Position numbers and translations under genes: made by a program. Positions 10,415 to 18,783 of a DNA stretch of 64,000 nucleotides are shown here, in pieces. Source of the stretch: Rahnella victoriana (GTDB lineage Bacteria; Pseudomonadota; Gammaproteobacteria; Enterobacterales; Enterobacteriaceae); assembly GCF_004330295.1 (NCBI RefSeq), contig NZ_SJOJ01000002.1:248001-312000 (forward strand), read 5' to 3'. How positions within the stretch are numbered: the first letter of the stretch is position 1; each line of letters starts with the position of its first letter. Below the pieces are notes generated by a model. It was not told the origin of the DNA. It searched no databases and was given only the letters and a program-made list of their open reading frames with translations.

Positions 10415-11269
10415 TCACAACGTCACATCAAACTTCACGGCCTGATAGTCGAGGATCGCCTGATTGATTTCCTGGGTGGTGTTCATCACAAACGGGCCGT
10501 GAGAGACCACAGGTTCATTGATTTTATCGCCGTGACCGAACAGGAACGTCGCGTCATCCTTTGCCGTGATGGTCACGCGATCTTCGCTGTTATCCAGTTC
10601 AATCAGATGCCAGGCCTGTGCCCCGGTGCCATCAATGATCAGACGTCCTTTCACGGTGTAGAGGAATACCTGTCGCGCAGCCGGTGCCGGTAAGGTGACT
10701 TCGCTGCCTGCGGACATCTGTACCGTCATCATGGTGACGCCGGTCAGTGATTCCACAGGCCCTGTGACGCCCGCCACGGTGCCGGAAATCAGGTTAATCA
10801 CGCCGTGACCTTTGCTGAGCGGGATCTGCGGTATGTCATGCTCCTGCAACCCGACATAACCCGGTGCCGTCATTTTCAGGCGGGAAGGCAGATTCACCCA
10901 CAATTGCAGGATTTCCAGTTCGCCACCGGTCTGTTTGAACGATTCCGGCGACAGCTCAGAATGGATCAGACCGGAACCGGCAGTCATCCACTGTACGCCG
11001 CCCGGCCCGATCACGCTCTCATGGCCGCCGGTATCGCTGTGCGCCAGTTCCCCCCGCAGGATAAAGGTCACGGTTTCAAAACCGCGGTGCGGGTGCGGGC
11101 CAAAAGGCAGGCCGAGATTATCCGGCGCGTAAACCTGCGGGCCGTGATGATTGAGAAACAGGAATGGATCCAGTTGTTCCAGCTGCGGTCCGGGCACTGG
11201 ACGGCGGGTTTGCAAATCACGAATATCATCGCGATAGGCTTTGTATTGCTGAACAATTTTACGGGTCAT
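10415..11269 (-). CDS. Pirin family protein
   Basis: 284 residues, the usual length of bacterial pirins (bicupin fold). The N-terminal cupin carries the metal ligands in PFGPHPHRGFETVTFILRG and GELAHSDTGG, and GSGLIHSE supplies the third His and the Glu. The C-terminal cupin (residues about 170-284) lacks an obvious metal site, as in YhhW-type members. Some pirins oxidise quercetin; others bind partner enzymes. Which applies here cannot be told. ATG 11269 is preceded by a GGAG on the minus strand and begins MTRKIVQQYKAYRD. A single-gene unit convergent with the MFS gene. Confidence 0.88.
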   Translation of the reverse strand: MTRKIVQQYKAYRDDIRDLQTRRPVPGPQLEQLDPFLFLNHHGPQVYAPDNLGLPFGPHPHRGFETVTFILRGELAHSDTGGHESVIGPGGVQWMTAGSGLIHSELSPESFKQTGGELEILQLWVNLPSRLKMTAPGYVGLQEHDIPQIPLSKGHGVINLISGTVAGVTGPVESLTGVTMMTVQMSAGSEVTLPAPAARQVFLYTVKGRLIIDGTGAQAWHLIELDNSEDRVTITAKDDATFLFGHGDKINEPVVSHGPFVMNTTQEINQAILDYQAVKFDVTL

Positions 11270-11403
11270 GGTGATGCTCCGGGAAAACTTTGGGCTTTTT
11301 ACGAAGACTAGCGGGGTTTGCAGAGGTTGTCACAGAGGAATGTTAACAAGCTGTAAGTCAGGCAGAAGCAGCGGGGCGACCGGCTCACTGTCGCCCCGAC
11401 CGG

Positions 11404-11631
11404 TCAGAATACTTTGGAAGAAAAATCCGTTTTCACTTCGCTTTCAATGTAGGTATTTAACCCCCATCCGGCGCGGGCGAGTTCCTTCATTTTTTCGAGA
11501 TGTTCCGGGCCAGGATGGCGGATGTCGTAGAGATAAACGTGATTGTTTTTGAAACGGACTTTGATCGAGTTGGCATCAATCTGGAAGCTGACAACCTGTG
11601 AATCACCGCTTTTGTTGGCGTAATTTTCCAT
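11404..11631 (-). CDS. Small KTSC-like domain protein
   Basis: 75 residues with a plausible ATG (MENYANKSGDSQ). The pattern VVSFQIDANSIKVRFKNNHVYLYD followed by a helix and GWGLNTYIESEVK resembles the KTSC fold, a small domain found alone or fused to tRNA-synthetase-like and nuclease proteins. Function is not known. There is no signal peptide or membrane segment. It stands alone between the pirin and the sulfonate genes, with a GC-rich hairpin (11372-11398) after its stop codon. Confidence 0.65.
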   Translation of the reverse strand: MENYANKSGDSQVVSFQIDANSIKVRFKNNHVYLYDIRHPGPEHLEKMKELARAGWGLNTYIESEVKTDFSSKVF

Positions 11632-11779
11632 GCTGTATCCTGTTAGCTAAGCCTGATTTCGGGCGACGTCTTCTATTAACCACGTCTGGCATTTTCTAAC
11701 AGGGTGACAGTTCACAGTTTACGGAACGTGTTTTAAAACAAGAGCTCCGGCGATAAACCAGAGCTCCCGCATCCGCGGA

Positions 11780-12718
11780 TTATTTCAACAAGAACGAATG
11801 GTCAAAGGTACCTTTGACATTCAGCGCGACGGGTAATAATCCCTGCGCATGATAGAAATCAGCCGTCTGTTGTTGCTGTGTTTCGGTCGCGGCATCGATC
11901 GCCTGCCAGTATGATTGACGACGTTCGAACCCCAGTTTCGCGGCATCCAGCGGGAAGCCGATAATTTTCGCCAGTTTCTCGCTGTAAGCATCCAGATTTT
12001 TATATGCCCAGATTTGTGAATCACTCAGGCGTTGCAGATAGTCCACAATGGCCTGACGCTTTGCCGGATCTTTCAGCGCAGTATCTGTCGCGGCGAGGAA
12101 ACTGTTACCCGACCACAATCCACGGCCATTCACCACAACCCGCAGATGATCCTGCGTTTCAGCAAACGCGGTATAAGGTTCCCAGGTTGCCCAGACATCC
12201 ACGGAACCCTGCGTCAGCGCCAGTTTCGCATCGCTTGGCGGCAGGAAACGGAAGGTGACGTCTTTGGCGCTCAGCCCGGCGGAAGCCAGTGCTTTCAGGG
12301 CGACGAAATGTCCGATTGATCCCCGGTTGGTGGCGATACTTTTGCCTTTCAGATCCGCTGCGCTTTTTATCGGGCTGTCGGGTTTCACCAGCAGCGCCGT
12401 GCCGTAGGCATCTGACTTATCGACCGCGATGGCTTTTACCTGCGCACCGGCGGCTTCTGCAAATAACAAGGGCGCATCGCCAATAATACCGACATCCACG
12501 GCCTGCGCGTTCAGGGCTTCGGCTAAGGGTGCCGCCGCCGGGAATTCTGACCATTCAATTTTGTAGGGCAGGTTATCAAGTTTATTTGCCGCTTCCAGCT
12601 GTGCCCGCATGTTGCCTTTCTGATCGGCGACCCGCAGGGTAACTTGTTCCGCTTGTGTGGCGGACACCGCACCGGTCAGTGTGACCAGCAGCAGAAGATT
12701 TCTCACATTCAGTCGCAT
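11780..12718 (-). CDS. Aliphatic sulfonate ABC transporter substrate-binding protein, SsuA-like
   Basis: 312 residues with a Sec signal peptide (MRLNVRNLLLLVTLTGAVSATQA). The SsuA/TauA/NMT1 fold is shown by LRVADQKGN, EFPAAAPLAEALNAQAVDVGIIGDAPLLFAEAAGA, DLKGKSIATNRGSIGHF and QGSVDVWATWEPYTAFAE. It should bind a sulfonate or related organosulfur compound in the periplasm. The gene is 9 bp downstream of the SsuD-like gene on the same strand, so the two form an operon. The permease and ATPase genes are absent here, so it must use a transporter encoded elsewhere. Confidence 0.85.
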   Translation of the reverse strand: MRLNVRNLLLLVTLTGAVSATQAEQVTLRVADQKGNMRAQLEAANKLDNLPYKIEWSEFPAAAPLAEALNAQAVDVGIIGDAPLLFAEAAGAQVKAIAVDKSDAYGTALLVKPDSPIKSAADLKGKSIATNRGSIGHFVALKALASAGLSAKDVTFRFLPPSDAKLALTQGSVDVWATWEPYTAFAETQDHLRVVVNGRGLWSGNSFLAATDTALKDPAKRQAIVDYLQRLSDSQIWAYKNLDAYSEKLAKIIGFPLDAAKLGFERRQSYWQAIDAATETQQQQTADFYHAQGLLPVALNVKGTFDHSFLLK

Positions 12719-12727
12719 CGGGTTTCC

Positions 12728-13825
12728 TTAACTCAGTGCCGTTGCAGCAGTGTCTTTTTGGGCTTCCCGCGCGGCGATTTTCTGCTTTGTCAGGGGGATC
12801 AGGCTTTTACCGTATTCCACGGCGTCATTGAGCGGATCAAAGCCACGGATCAGGAAGGTGGTGATGCCAAGATCGTAATATTTCAGCAGCGCATCCGAGA
12901 CCTGTTCCGGCGTGCCGACCAGCGCGGTGGAGTTGGAACCGCCCCCAATCAGTCCGGCAATCCCAGTCCACAGGCAATCGTCCAGACGATCACCCTGCGC
13001 GACGGCATTCAGCAACCGCTGCGCACCGACACTTTGCGGTTTCGGTGCCAGCGCCTGACCTTTTTCCGCCTGCTGCGCCCGGGCTTTCTCCAGGATCTGA
13101 TCTGCTTTCGCCCAGGCTTCTTCTTCGGTTTTCCCCAGGATAGGGCGGAAGGAAATACTGAAGCTGATGTCACGCTGATGTTCTGCCGCAGAGGCTTTCA
13201 CGGCTGCGACGGTTTCAGCCGCACTGGCCAGCGGTTCACCCCACAGCGCAAACACGTCGGCCTGTTTACCGGCTACGCGAATGGCATCCTCAGATGACCC
13301 GCCAAAAAACACCGGAAGTTTTTTCTGATAAGGCTTAATGGCGGAGAAGGCGTTTTCAGCCTGATAAAACTCGCCCTGATGATCAAAGCCGGTTTCTGAA
13401 TACCAGCTCTGTTTCAGCACATCGATGTATTCATCGGTACGCTGATAACGGCCAGATTTCGCCACATAATCCCCGTCACGGCGCTGTTCCGCATCGCTGC
13501 CACCGCTGATGATATGTACCGCCACGCGGCCATCGAGCAGATGATCGAGTGTTGCCAGTTTACGGGCGGCCAGTGTCGGCGCGACAAACCCCGGACGGTG
13601 CGCGAGCAGGAAATGAATACGGGAAGTGCTGGCACCGGCATGGGCGGTCACCAGAAAGGCATCAGGCTGGTCGGAGGCATACGCCACCAGAATACGGTCA
13701 AAACCGGCATCTTCATGGGCTTTGGCAAAATCAGAGATGTATTTTTTATCGAAAATCGGGCCGGACGGCGGGATGATTTCAGATGCCAGACGGTGGCCGA
13801 TCATACCAATAAATTGCACGCTCAT
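12728..13825 (-). CDS. FMNH2-dependent alkanesulfonate-type monooxygenase (LLM class), SsuD-like
   Basis: 365 residues of the bacterial-luciferase-like flavin monooxygenase family, close in length to SsuD. Typical segments are HEDAGFDRILVAYASDQPDAF, RPGFVAPTLAARKLATLDHLLDGR, HIISGGSDAEQRRDGD, RTDEYIDVLK and LPVFFGGSSEDAIRVAG. Such enzymes cleave C-S bonds of sulfonates or oxidise sulfones with reduced flavin from a separate reductase, releasing sulfite. No flavin reductase gene adjoins it. It is the first gene of a two-gene operon with the SsuA-like gene. The first repeat lies 140 bp upstream of its start, so its promoter is between 13826 and 13965. Confidence 0.85.
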   Translation of the reverse strand: MSVQFIGMIGHRLASEIIPPSGPIFDKKYISDFAKAHEDAGFDRILVAYASDQPDAFLVTAHAGASTSRIHFLLAHRPGFVAPTLAARKLATLDHLLDGRVAVHIISGGSDAEQRRDGDYVAKSGRYQRTDEYIDVLKQSWYSETGFDHQGEFYQAENAFSAIKPYQKKLPVFFGGSSEDAIRVAGKQADVFALWGEPLASAAETVAAVKASAAEHQRDISFSISFRPILGKTEEEAWAKADQILEKARAQQAEKGQALAPKPQSVGAQRLLNAVAQGDRLDDCLWTGIAGLIGGGSNSTALVGTPEQVSDALLKYYDLGITTFLIRGFDPLNDAVEYGKSLIPLTKQKIAAREAQKDTAATALS

Positions 13826-13964
13826 AGGCTGTCACTCCTCGGGGTGAGGCCAGCGGATGAAAGTCTGCGCTGGCAGGAGTTATCACCATAAACGGCAACT
13901 TACTATGTGAGAAATTCATTATTCTCATAAGCTAATATAAAATATGTGCATAAATGGGATGGAT

Positions 13965-14563
13965 TGGGTTTGCTACCCAAACCGGCTTTTAAGTTCAAGT
14001 TCAAGTTCAAGTTCAAGACCGTGGGCGTCGGCCCACACCGACCAGAGACCCGGTAACGCGCGGGCCTCTGGACTCCGCGCTTTTTTAACTGCGCGCTATC
14101 GCTGGACACTATGTTTCAGATACCACAGTGACAGGCTGGAAATCTTGCCGCTGCGCGGTGCCTTCTCTCGGTCCCGGAGCCTTTGGTCTCCGGGCCGCTC
14201 CGTTCAGCAAGATTTCTGAATCGCCCGCACGATCTCAAATTCAAAACCCATTGGCTTTAAATATTCAAAAAAAGTGAGGTTGTGCAGTAGAAGCCGGAGG
14301 CCGGTTCCAAAATCACGCCGGACGAGAGGTGGAAAACCGCGTGTCTTTTTACGCGGGTTGTAACCCGATGGGAGGGCACCGCGCAGCGGCGGGATTTTGC
14401 GGCTGTCACAGTGCTTTCTGAAACATAGTCTTGAGCGGTAGCGCGCAGTGAAAGAGCCCGGGGGTCTTGGGGGCGGCGGCGACAGGCCGCCCCCAAGTCG
14501 GTGTGGGCCGACGCCCACGACCTTGACCTTGACCTTAAAAAGGCCCGTTTGGGTGGCAACCCA
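13965..14563. repeat. Long inverted pair of hairpin-rich repeat units, copy 1
   Basis: About 600 bp with no convincing gene. The left half and the reverse complement of the right half are the same kind of unit: end hairpin TTGGGT..ACCCAA, tandem AAGTTC/AAGGTC hexamers (13991-14017 holds four), hairpin GTGGGCGTCGGCCCAC (14021-14036), a second long hairpin whose sequence differs between halves, then ACTATGTTTCAG, GTGACAG and CCGCTGCGCGGTGCC. The halves meet at an AT-rich centre near 14250. Copy 2 at 18784-19360 is closely similar in the same orientation. The right end stops 13 bp from the stop codon of the minus-strand YgiW-like gene. Confidence 0.9.
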
Positions 14564-14576
14564 AAAAAAACAACAT

Positions 14577-14975
14577 TTACTGTTTCCGTAACTGTTCTGC
14601 ATTCAACACAATATCGTGCCCTTTTTTCTCGGTGCGACCACTCAGGCTGACGATATCGGCGGGGGTTATTTCCTGACCGTTCCAGGCGGATTGCTTAATA
14701 TGCACATCCATCGTGCCGGTCTGGTCACGGAAAATATAAGAATTCTCGCCGGTTTTTTTAATTAAATACCCTTCAACCGTCACCCAGTTGAGTGACTGAG
14801 TTTTCTTGATCCTGGCAACATTATTGGTGTGGGCATCCTGCATACCACGCTGACCGCTGTCCTGTTCGTGCGGCGGCGGCGGTGTGTCGTCATTTTTGAA
14901 TCCGCCGCCGGTATCGGCCATGACCTGCGTGTTGATTGCACAGGCGGCCAGCAAAATAATAATCCATGATTTCAT
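14577..14975 (-). CDS. YgiW/YdeI family OB-fold stress protein
   Basis: 132 residues with a signal peptide (MKSWIIILLAACAINTQVMA) and predicted periplasmic location. The mature part holds a Pro-rich stretch (residues 31-36) and a BOF-type OB-fold, seen as NWVTVEGYLIKKTGENSYIFRDQTGTMDVHI and WNGQEITPADIVSLSGRTEKK, as in YgiW and YdeI. Family members are tied to tolerance of peroxide, cadmium, acid or cationic peptides. The family assignment is clear but the exact ortholog is not. The stop codon lies 13 bp from repeat copy 1. Confidence 0.85.
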   Translation of the reverse strand: MKSWIIILLAACAINTQVMADTGGGFKNDDTPPPPHEQDSGQRGMQDAHTNNVARIKKTQSLNWVTVEGYLIKKTGENSYIFRDQTGTMDVHIKQSAWNGQEITPADIVSLSGRTEKKGHDIVLNAEQLRKQ

Positions 14976-15058
14976 TTTTAGTATCCTCTGCCTTATTTCC
15001 GGTAATAAAAAGCATGGCAGAAAATAACTGTTTTACTAGCAAACGGAGCGGTTCCAGA

Positions 15059-15976
15059 TTATTCCCGAAGACTGTTTGCGCTGTGTATCGGTAAATCCAG
15101 ACCCTGCGCAATCGCCGCCGCAAAGGCATCAATGGCCGGTATCTGGCTTGCCGGAACATTCGGGTAGATCAGCCACAACTGGCTGCGTGGCGCAAAATCT
15201 TTCAGGGCATAAATCGCCAGATCCGGGCGCAGGGCGTGATGTTCCACCAGCGCGCGGGGCATCAGCCCGAGGCCACGGCCTTCGGCGATCAGCGAAAGTT
15301 GCAGCGTGGTGCCGAACGCCTCGAGATTAATCAGCAACGGCAAACCCTGCTCGGTCAGCGCCCGTTGCAGGGCAGCGCGAAAACCACACCCTTGCGGATT
15401 CAGGATCCAGCCGCGCTGATAACACTCCTCCAGTCTCTGCGGTAAAGCCTGTGCCTCTTTCGGGCCGACCACCACCAGATCCACCGCGCCGAGCGGTTGG
15501 TTTTCCACGCCTTCCGGAAATTGCTTGCTGACCGGGAATAACACCACCGCAGCCTCCAGTTCCTGTTGCTGTACGCGCAGCAACAACTCTTCTCCCCAGC
15601 CGCTGGAAAGACGGGGCTGGATATCAGGAAACTGGGCAGACAACGTTTTCAGCGCGGGCAGCAGACTGCTTTCACTCAGGCTTTGTGGCACGGCCAGACG
15701 CAACAGGCCGGAGGGCGGGCTGTCAGCGGCCACCAGATCGCTGAGCGCATCGACCTCGCGCAGGATATGACGACATTGCTGATAAACACGGTTACCCATC
15801 AGTGTCGGTTTCAGCGGTTTGGTCTGGCGGTTCAGCAATGGAATGCCCAGGGATTCTTCAAAGTTTTGCACCCGGCGGGTGATGGCGGGCTGAGTCAGCC
15901 CCAGTTCTTCAGCGGCAAGGCGGGTGGATTGCAGGCGGATCACCGCCACAAAGGCGGTCAGGTCTTCAATTTTCAT
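15059..15976 (-). CDS. LysR-type regulator divergent from the thiol dioxygenase operon
   Basis: 305 residues from ATG 15976 (MKIEDLTAFVAVIRLQS); an in-frame GTG six bases upstream is a second option. The helix-turn-helix is AAEELGLTQPAITRRVQNFEESLG, followed by a periplasmic-binding-type effector domain (residues about 90-295). The gene is divergent from the dioxygenase-rhodanese pair with a 183-bp shared control region, the classic layout for a LysR regulator of its neighbours. The effector is unknown; a thiol or organosulfur compound is my inference from context. Confidence 0.88.
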   Translation of the reverse strand: MKIEDLTAFVAVIRLQSTRLAAEELGLTQPAITRRVQNFEESLGIPLLNRQTKPLKPTLMGNRVYQQCRHILREVDALSDLVAADSPPSGLLRLAVPQSLSESSLLPALKTLSAQFPDIQPRLSSGWGEELLLRVQQQELEAAVVLFPVSKQFPEGVENQPLGAVDLVVVGPKEAQALPQRLEECYQRGWILNPQGCGFRAALQRALTEQGLPLLINLEAFGTTLQLSLIAEGRGLGLMPRALVEHHALRPDLAIYALKDFAPRSQLWLIYPNVPASQIPAIDAFAAAIAQGLDLPIHSANSLRE

Positions 15977-16045
15977 GGGCACTCAGTATCAGTAACGAAT
16001 CAGGGCAGGATAAATCAATTATGCGCATGACGCTGGATCCCAATG

Positions 16046-16059
16046 CACATTTTTATGTG
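16046..16059. promoter_or_regulatory. Candidate LysR operator
   Basis: Dyad CACAT-TTTT-ATGTG in the divergent control region between the LysR gene and the dioxygenase gene. Interrupted dyads of this size are typical LysR boxes. No binding data; assignment rests on position and symmetry. Confidence 0.4.
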
Positions 16060-16159
16060 TGATTTGCATATTAGCTTATCCATAAAATGAATTTTGCTTG
16101 AGTTTCGCCGGTGCTAGCCTGAAGGGAATACAGACGGCAGTTAAGAAAAGAGGTGAGTG

Positions 16160-16765
16160 ATGAGCAGGTTACAGCTAGCGCCGCTGCGGCAATTTCTGGC
16201 AGATTTCACCCGGCTGGTGCAGGCACCGCACGGACAAACGGAAACCCTGAGGCAGGGCAGCGAACTGCTGGCGACCCTGATCGCTGGCGACAGCTGGCTG
16301 CCGGATGAATTTGCGCAGCCGCACCCTGAGCATTATCAGCAATACCTGCTGTATGCCGATCCGCTGTCCCGCTTTTCTGTGGTGAGTTTTGTCTGGGGAC
16401 CGGGGCAAAAAACACCGATCCACGATCACCGTGTCTGGGGGCTGATCGGTATGCTGCGCGGCGCGGAAATCAGCCAGAACTACAGCCGCCATCCGGGCGG
16501 CAGTCTGCAACCCGAGGGTAAAGCCATCACCCTGCAACCGGGCGATGTCGAAAAAATTGCGCCCGACCAGCTGGATATTCATCAGGTCAGCAATGCGTAT
16601 CTGGATCGGGTGTCGGTCAGTATTCATGTCTATGGCGACAATATCGGTGCGGTATCCCGTGCGGTGTATCAGCCAGACGGGAGCGAAAAAACGTTCATTT
16701 CCGGTTATTCCAGTGCTTATCTTCCCAACCTCTGGGACCTGTCAAAAGAGAAAAATCATGACTGA
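16160..16765 (+). CDS. Cysteine dioxygenase-type cupin thiol dioxygenase
   Basis: 201 residues from ATG 16160, with AAAAGAGG upstream; GTG 16157 would add one residue. The metal-binding cupin motif is KTPIHDHRVWG (His 88 and 90), and the third His is in LDIHQVSN (141). A conserved RYS-like NYSRHPGG segment sits between. Family members add O2 to cysteine (giving cysteine sulfinate) or 3-mercaptopropionate. The protein is cytoplasmic. Its stop codon overlaps the start of the rhodanese gene by 8 bp (ATGACTGA), so the two are translationally coupled. The substrate cannot be fixed from sequence alone. Confidence 0.87.
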   Translation: MSRLQLAPLRQFLADFTRLVQAPHGQTETLRQGSELLATLIAGDSWLPDEFAQPHPEHYQQYLLYADPLSRFSVVSFVWGPGQKTPIHDHRVWGLIGMLRGAEISQNYSRHPGGSLQPEGKAITLQPGDVEKIAPDQLDIHQVSNAYLDRVSVSIHVYGDNIGAVSRAVYQPDGSEKTFISGYSSAYLPNLWDLSKEKNHD

Positions 16766-18377
16766 TTCATCGGCATTACCTTTGCGTCATTTTGCCCAGC
16801 TGCGTGATGCCTTGCGTGAAGGGCGGGAAGTGGCACTGATCGACCTCCGTGAAGAAGCGGCGTTTGCCACCGGCCATCCGTTATTCGCGGCTAATCTGGC
16901 ACTCTCAAAGCTGGAACTGGAAATACTCGATCGCGTACCGAATCGCCGGACAGCCATCACGCTGTATGACAACGGTGAATTTTACGACCAGCAACGTGGT
17001 CAGCGGAAAACCACACGCGCCGCCGCTTTGCTGACATCGCTGGGCTATCAGGATATTGCCTTACTGGCGGGCGATCTGGCGGGATGGAAAGAAGCTGGCG
17101 GTGAGATCTTTATTGATGTGAATGCGCCTAGCAAGGCATTCGGTGAATGGGTTGAGCATCATTATGACACGCCGTCACTGAGCGCGGAGCAGGTGCTGGC
17201 TTTGCAACAGCAGGGCGCTAACCTCGCGGTGCTGGATGTCCGTCGTTTTGATGAGTTTCAGGCGATGAGTATTCCCGGCGGTGTCAGTGTGCCGGGCGGC
17301 GAACTGGTACTGCGGCTGAAGGATGTGGTGCCAGACCCAAACGCCCAGATTATCGTCAATTGCGCCGGACGCACCCGCAGCATTATTGGCACTCAGTCGC
17401 TGATTAATGCCGGGGTAAAGCAGCCTGTCGCGGCCTTGCGTAATGGTACGATTGGCTGGACGCTGGCGGGACAAGCACTTTCGCATCTGCAACATAAACA
17501 GTTTCCTGCGCTGAGTGAGGATTCCCGCCGGATTGCCATGAAAGGTGCGCAGGCGCTGGGGATCCGCGCGGGTGTGCGCTCCGTGACGCTGTCACAAATC
17601 GCCGACTGGCAGCAGGATACGTCACGCACACTTTATCTTTTTGACGTGCGTACCGCGGAGGAATTTCGGGCAGGGCATTTATCCGGTGCGCGGCATGTTC
17701 CCGGTGGACAACTGGTTCAGGAAACCGATCACTACGCCACGGTTCGCGGTGCGCGGGTCGTACTGGCCGATAACGACGGGGTGCGCGCCCGTATGGCGGC
17801 ATCCTGGCTGGCGCAAATGAACTGGGAAGTGTATATCGCAGAAACCGGCACGGAGGACTTTACACAAACCGGTGACTGGAAAGCGCAGGTTGCCCCTGCA
17901 CCGGCGGTAGAATCCGTTAAACCTGAACAGTTACTCAGCTGGCTGAGCGACGGCAAAACCGGTGTTATTGATCTGACCACCAGCGCGAATTTCCGCAACC
18001 GTCGCATTCCGGGTGCTATCTGGACGACAAGAGGCAATATCCCGCAGGTGATTGCCTCACAGCCGGAAAAGGAAAGGTGGGTCGTCACCTGCACCAGCGG
18101 TTTACTGGCACGTTACGCTGTCACGGAAGTCGCTGCGCTGACCGGCAAAACGGTGTACCTGCTGGAGAAAGGCACGGTGGGCTGGATTGATAATGGTCTG
18201 CTGCTGGAACGCGGAGATTCGCCGTATCTGGATAATGCACAGGATCGCTATCGTCGCCCGTATGAAGGCACAGATGTCAGCCCGCAGGCGATGCAGGATT
18301 ATCTGGACTGGGAATACGGACTGGTTGCACAACTGGAAAAAGACGGGACACACGGCTTCAGATTGCTGGAGGGATAA
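16758..18377 (+). CDS. Four-domain rhodanese-like sulfurtransferase
   Basis: 539 residues, starting at ATG 16758 inside the end of the dioxygenase gene. It holds four rhodanese-like repeats at about residues 8-125, 138-250, 277-375 and 387-500. Two have the catalytic Cys: C202 in VNCAGRTRS and C445 in VVTCTSGLLAR. The other two have Asp at that place (LYDNGEFYDQQR, LADNDGVRARMA), so they are probably structural. Rhodaneses move sulfane sulfur to thiophilic acceptors. Next to a thiol dioxygenase it probably handles persulfide or thiosulfate from organosulfur breakdown. Such dioxygenase-rhodanese pairs are known in other proteobacteria. Confidence 0.87.
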   Translation: MTDSSALPLRHFAQLRDALREGREVALIDLREEAAFATGHPLFAANLALSKLELEILDRVPNRRTAITLYDNGEFYDQQRGQRKTTRAAALLTSLGYQDIALLAGDLAGWKEAGGEIFIDVNAPSKAFGEWVEHHYDTPSLSAEQVLALQQQGANLAVLDVRRFDEFQAMSIPGGVSVPGGELVLRLKDVVPDPNAQIIVNCAGRTRSIIGTQSLINAGVKQPVAALRNGTIGWTLAGQALSHLQHKQFPALSEDSRRIAMKGAQALGIRAGVRSVTLSQIADWQQDTSRTLYLFDVRTAEEFRAGHLSGARHVPGGQLVQETDHYATVRGARVVLADNDGVRARMAASWLAQMNWEVYIAETGTEDFTQTGDWKAQVAPAPAVESVKPEQLLSWLSDGKTGVIDLTTSANFRNRRIPGAIWTTRGNIPQVIASQPEKERWVVTCTSGLLARYAVTEVAALTGKTVYLLEKGTVGWIDNGLLLERGDSPYLDNAQDRYRRPYEGTDVSPQAMQDYLDWEYGLVAQLEKDGTHGFRLLEG

Positions 18378-18428
18378 TGTCTTCATACTGAGACCTCTGC
18401 GTAAGGCACGCAGAGGATCAGTTACTGC

Positions 18429-18695
18429 TTAACGGCGGCCACGCGGATGGGTACGTGCGGTCCAGTCATACGTTGCCGACGTACTTGGAACGGCTTTATT
18501 ACGGCGCTTTTCAGCACGCGCTCTGGCAGCGACTTTTTCTTTTTCTTCCATCAGTTTGTCGATGTAGTCATCTTTGATCCGGTTATTTTCCGAATTCGTC
18601 AGCTCACGGCCCTGCGCCTTGCGGGCTTTATCCAGCAGTGTTTTCAACTCACGCTGTTCGCTTTCCGTCATATCTTGTTGGGTCAGTCTTTTCAT
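18429..18695 (-). CDS. yjbD: DUF3811 family protein YjbD-like
   Basis: 88 residues, highly charged and helical (MTESEQRELKTLLDKARKAQGRELTNSENNRIKDDYID...), ending in TRTHPRGRR. This matches E. coli YjbD (90 aa), including the TESEQR start of the helix and the basic RGRR tail. Function is unknown. No signal peptide or membrane segment. It is convergent with the rhodanese gene, 51 bp away, and repeat copy 2 begins 88 bp upstream of its start. Confidence 0.8.
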   Translation of the reverse strand: MKRLTQQDMTESEQRELKTLLDKARKAQGRELTNSENNRIKDDYIDKLMEEKEKVAARARAEKRRNKAVPSTSATYDWTARTHPRGRR

Positions 18696-18783
18696 GGTTA
18701 CTGCGTCCTGAGAGGAAAGTGGCTACCAGTGTAGTCGAAATGGTTGCAGGAGTCGCTGCAACGGGCGACTTTAAAATCAAAAT

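Noticed and set aside
13991-14017. AAGTTC tandem hexamers considered as a CRISPR-like or phase-variation tract
   Set aside because: No spacers, and the tract is not inside a gene; it is a part of the long repeat, with variable unit number.
14204-14602. Minus-strand open frame of 132 codons inside repeat copy 1 (and a similar one at 18931-19311 in copy 2)
   Set aside because: Both lie wholly in the hairpin-rich repeat. Differences between copies follow base pairing rather than codon positions, and there is no ribosome site or known domain. Similar peptides are probably over-annotated repeat sequence.
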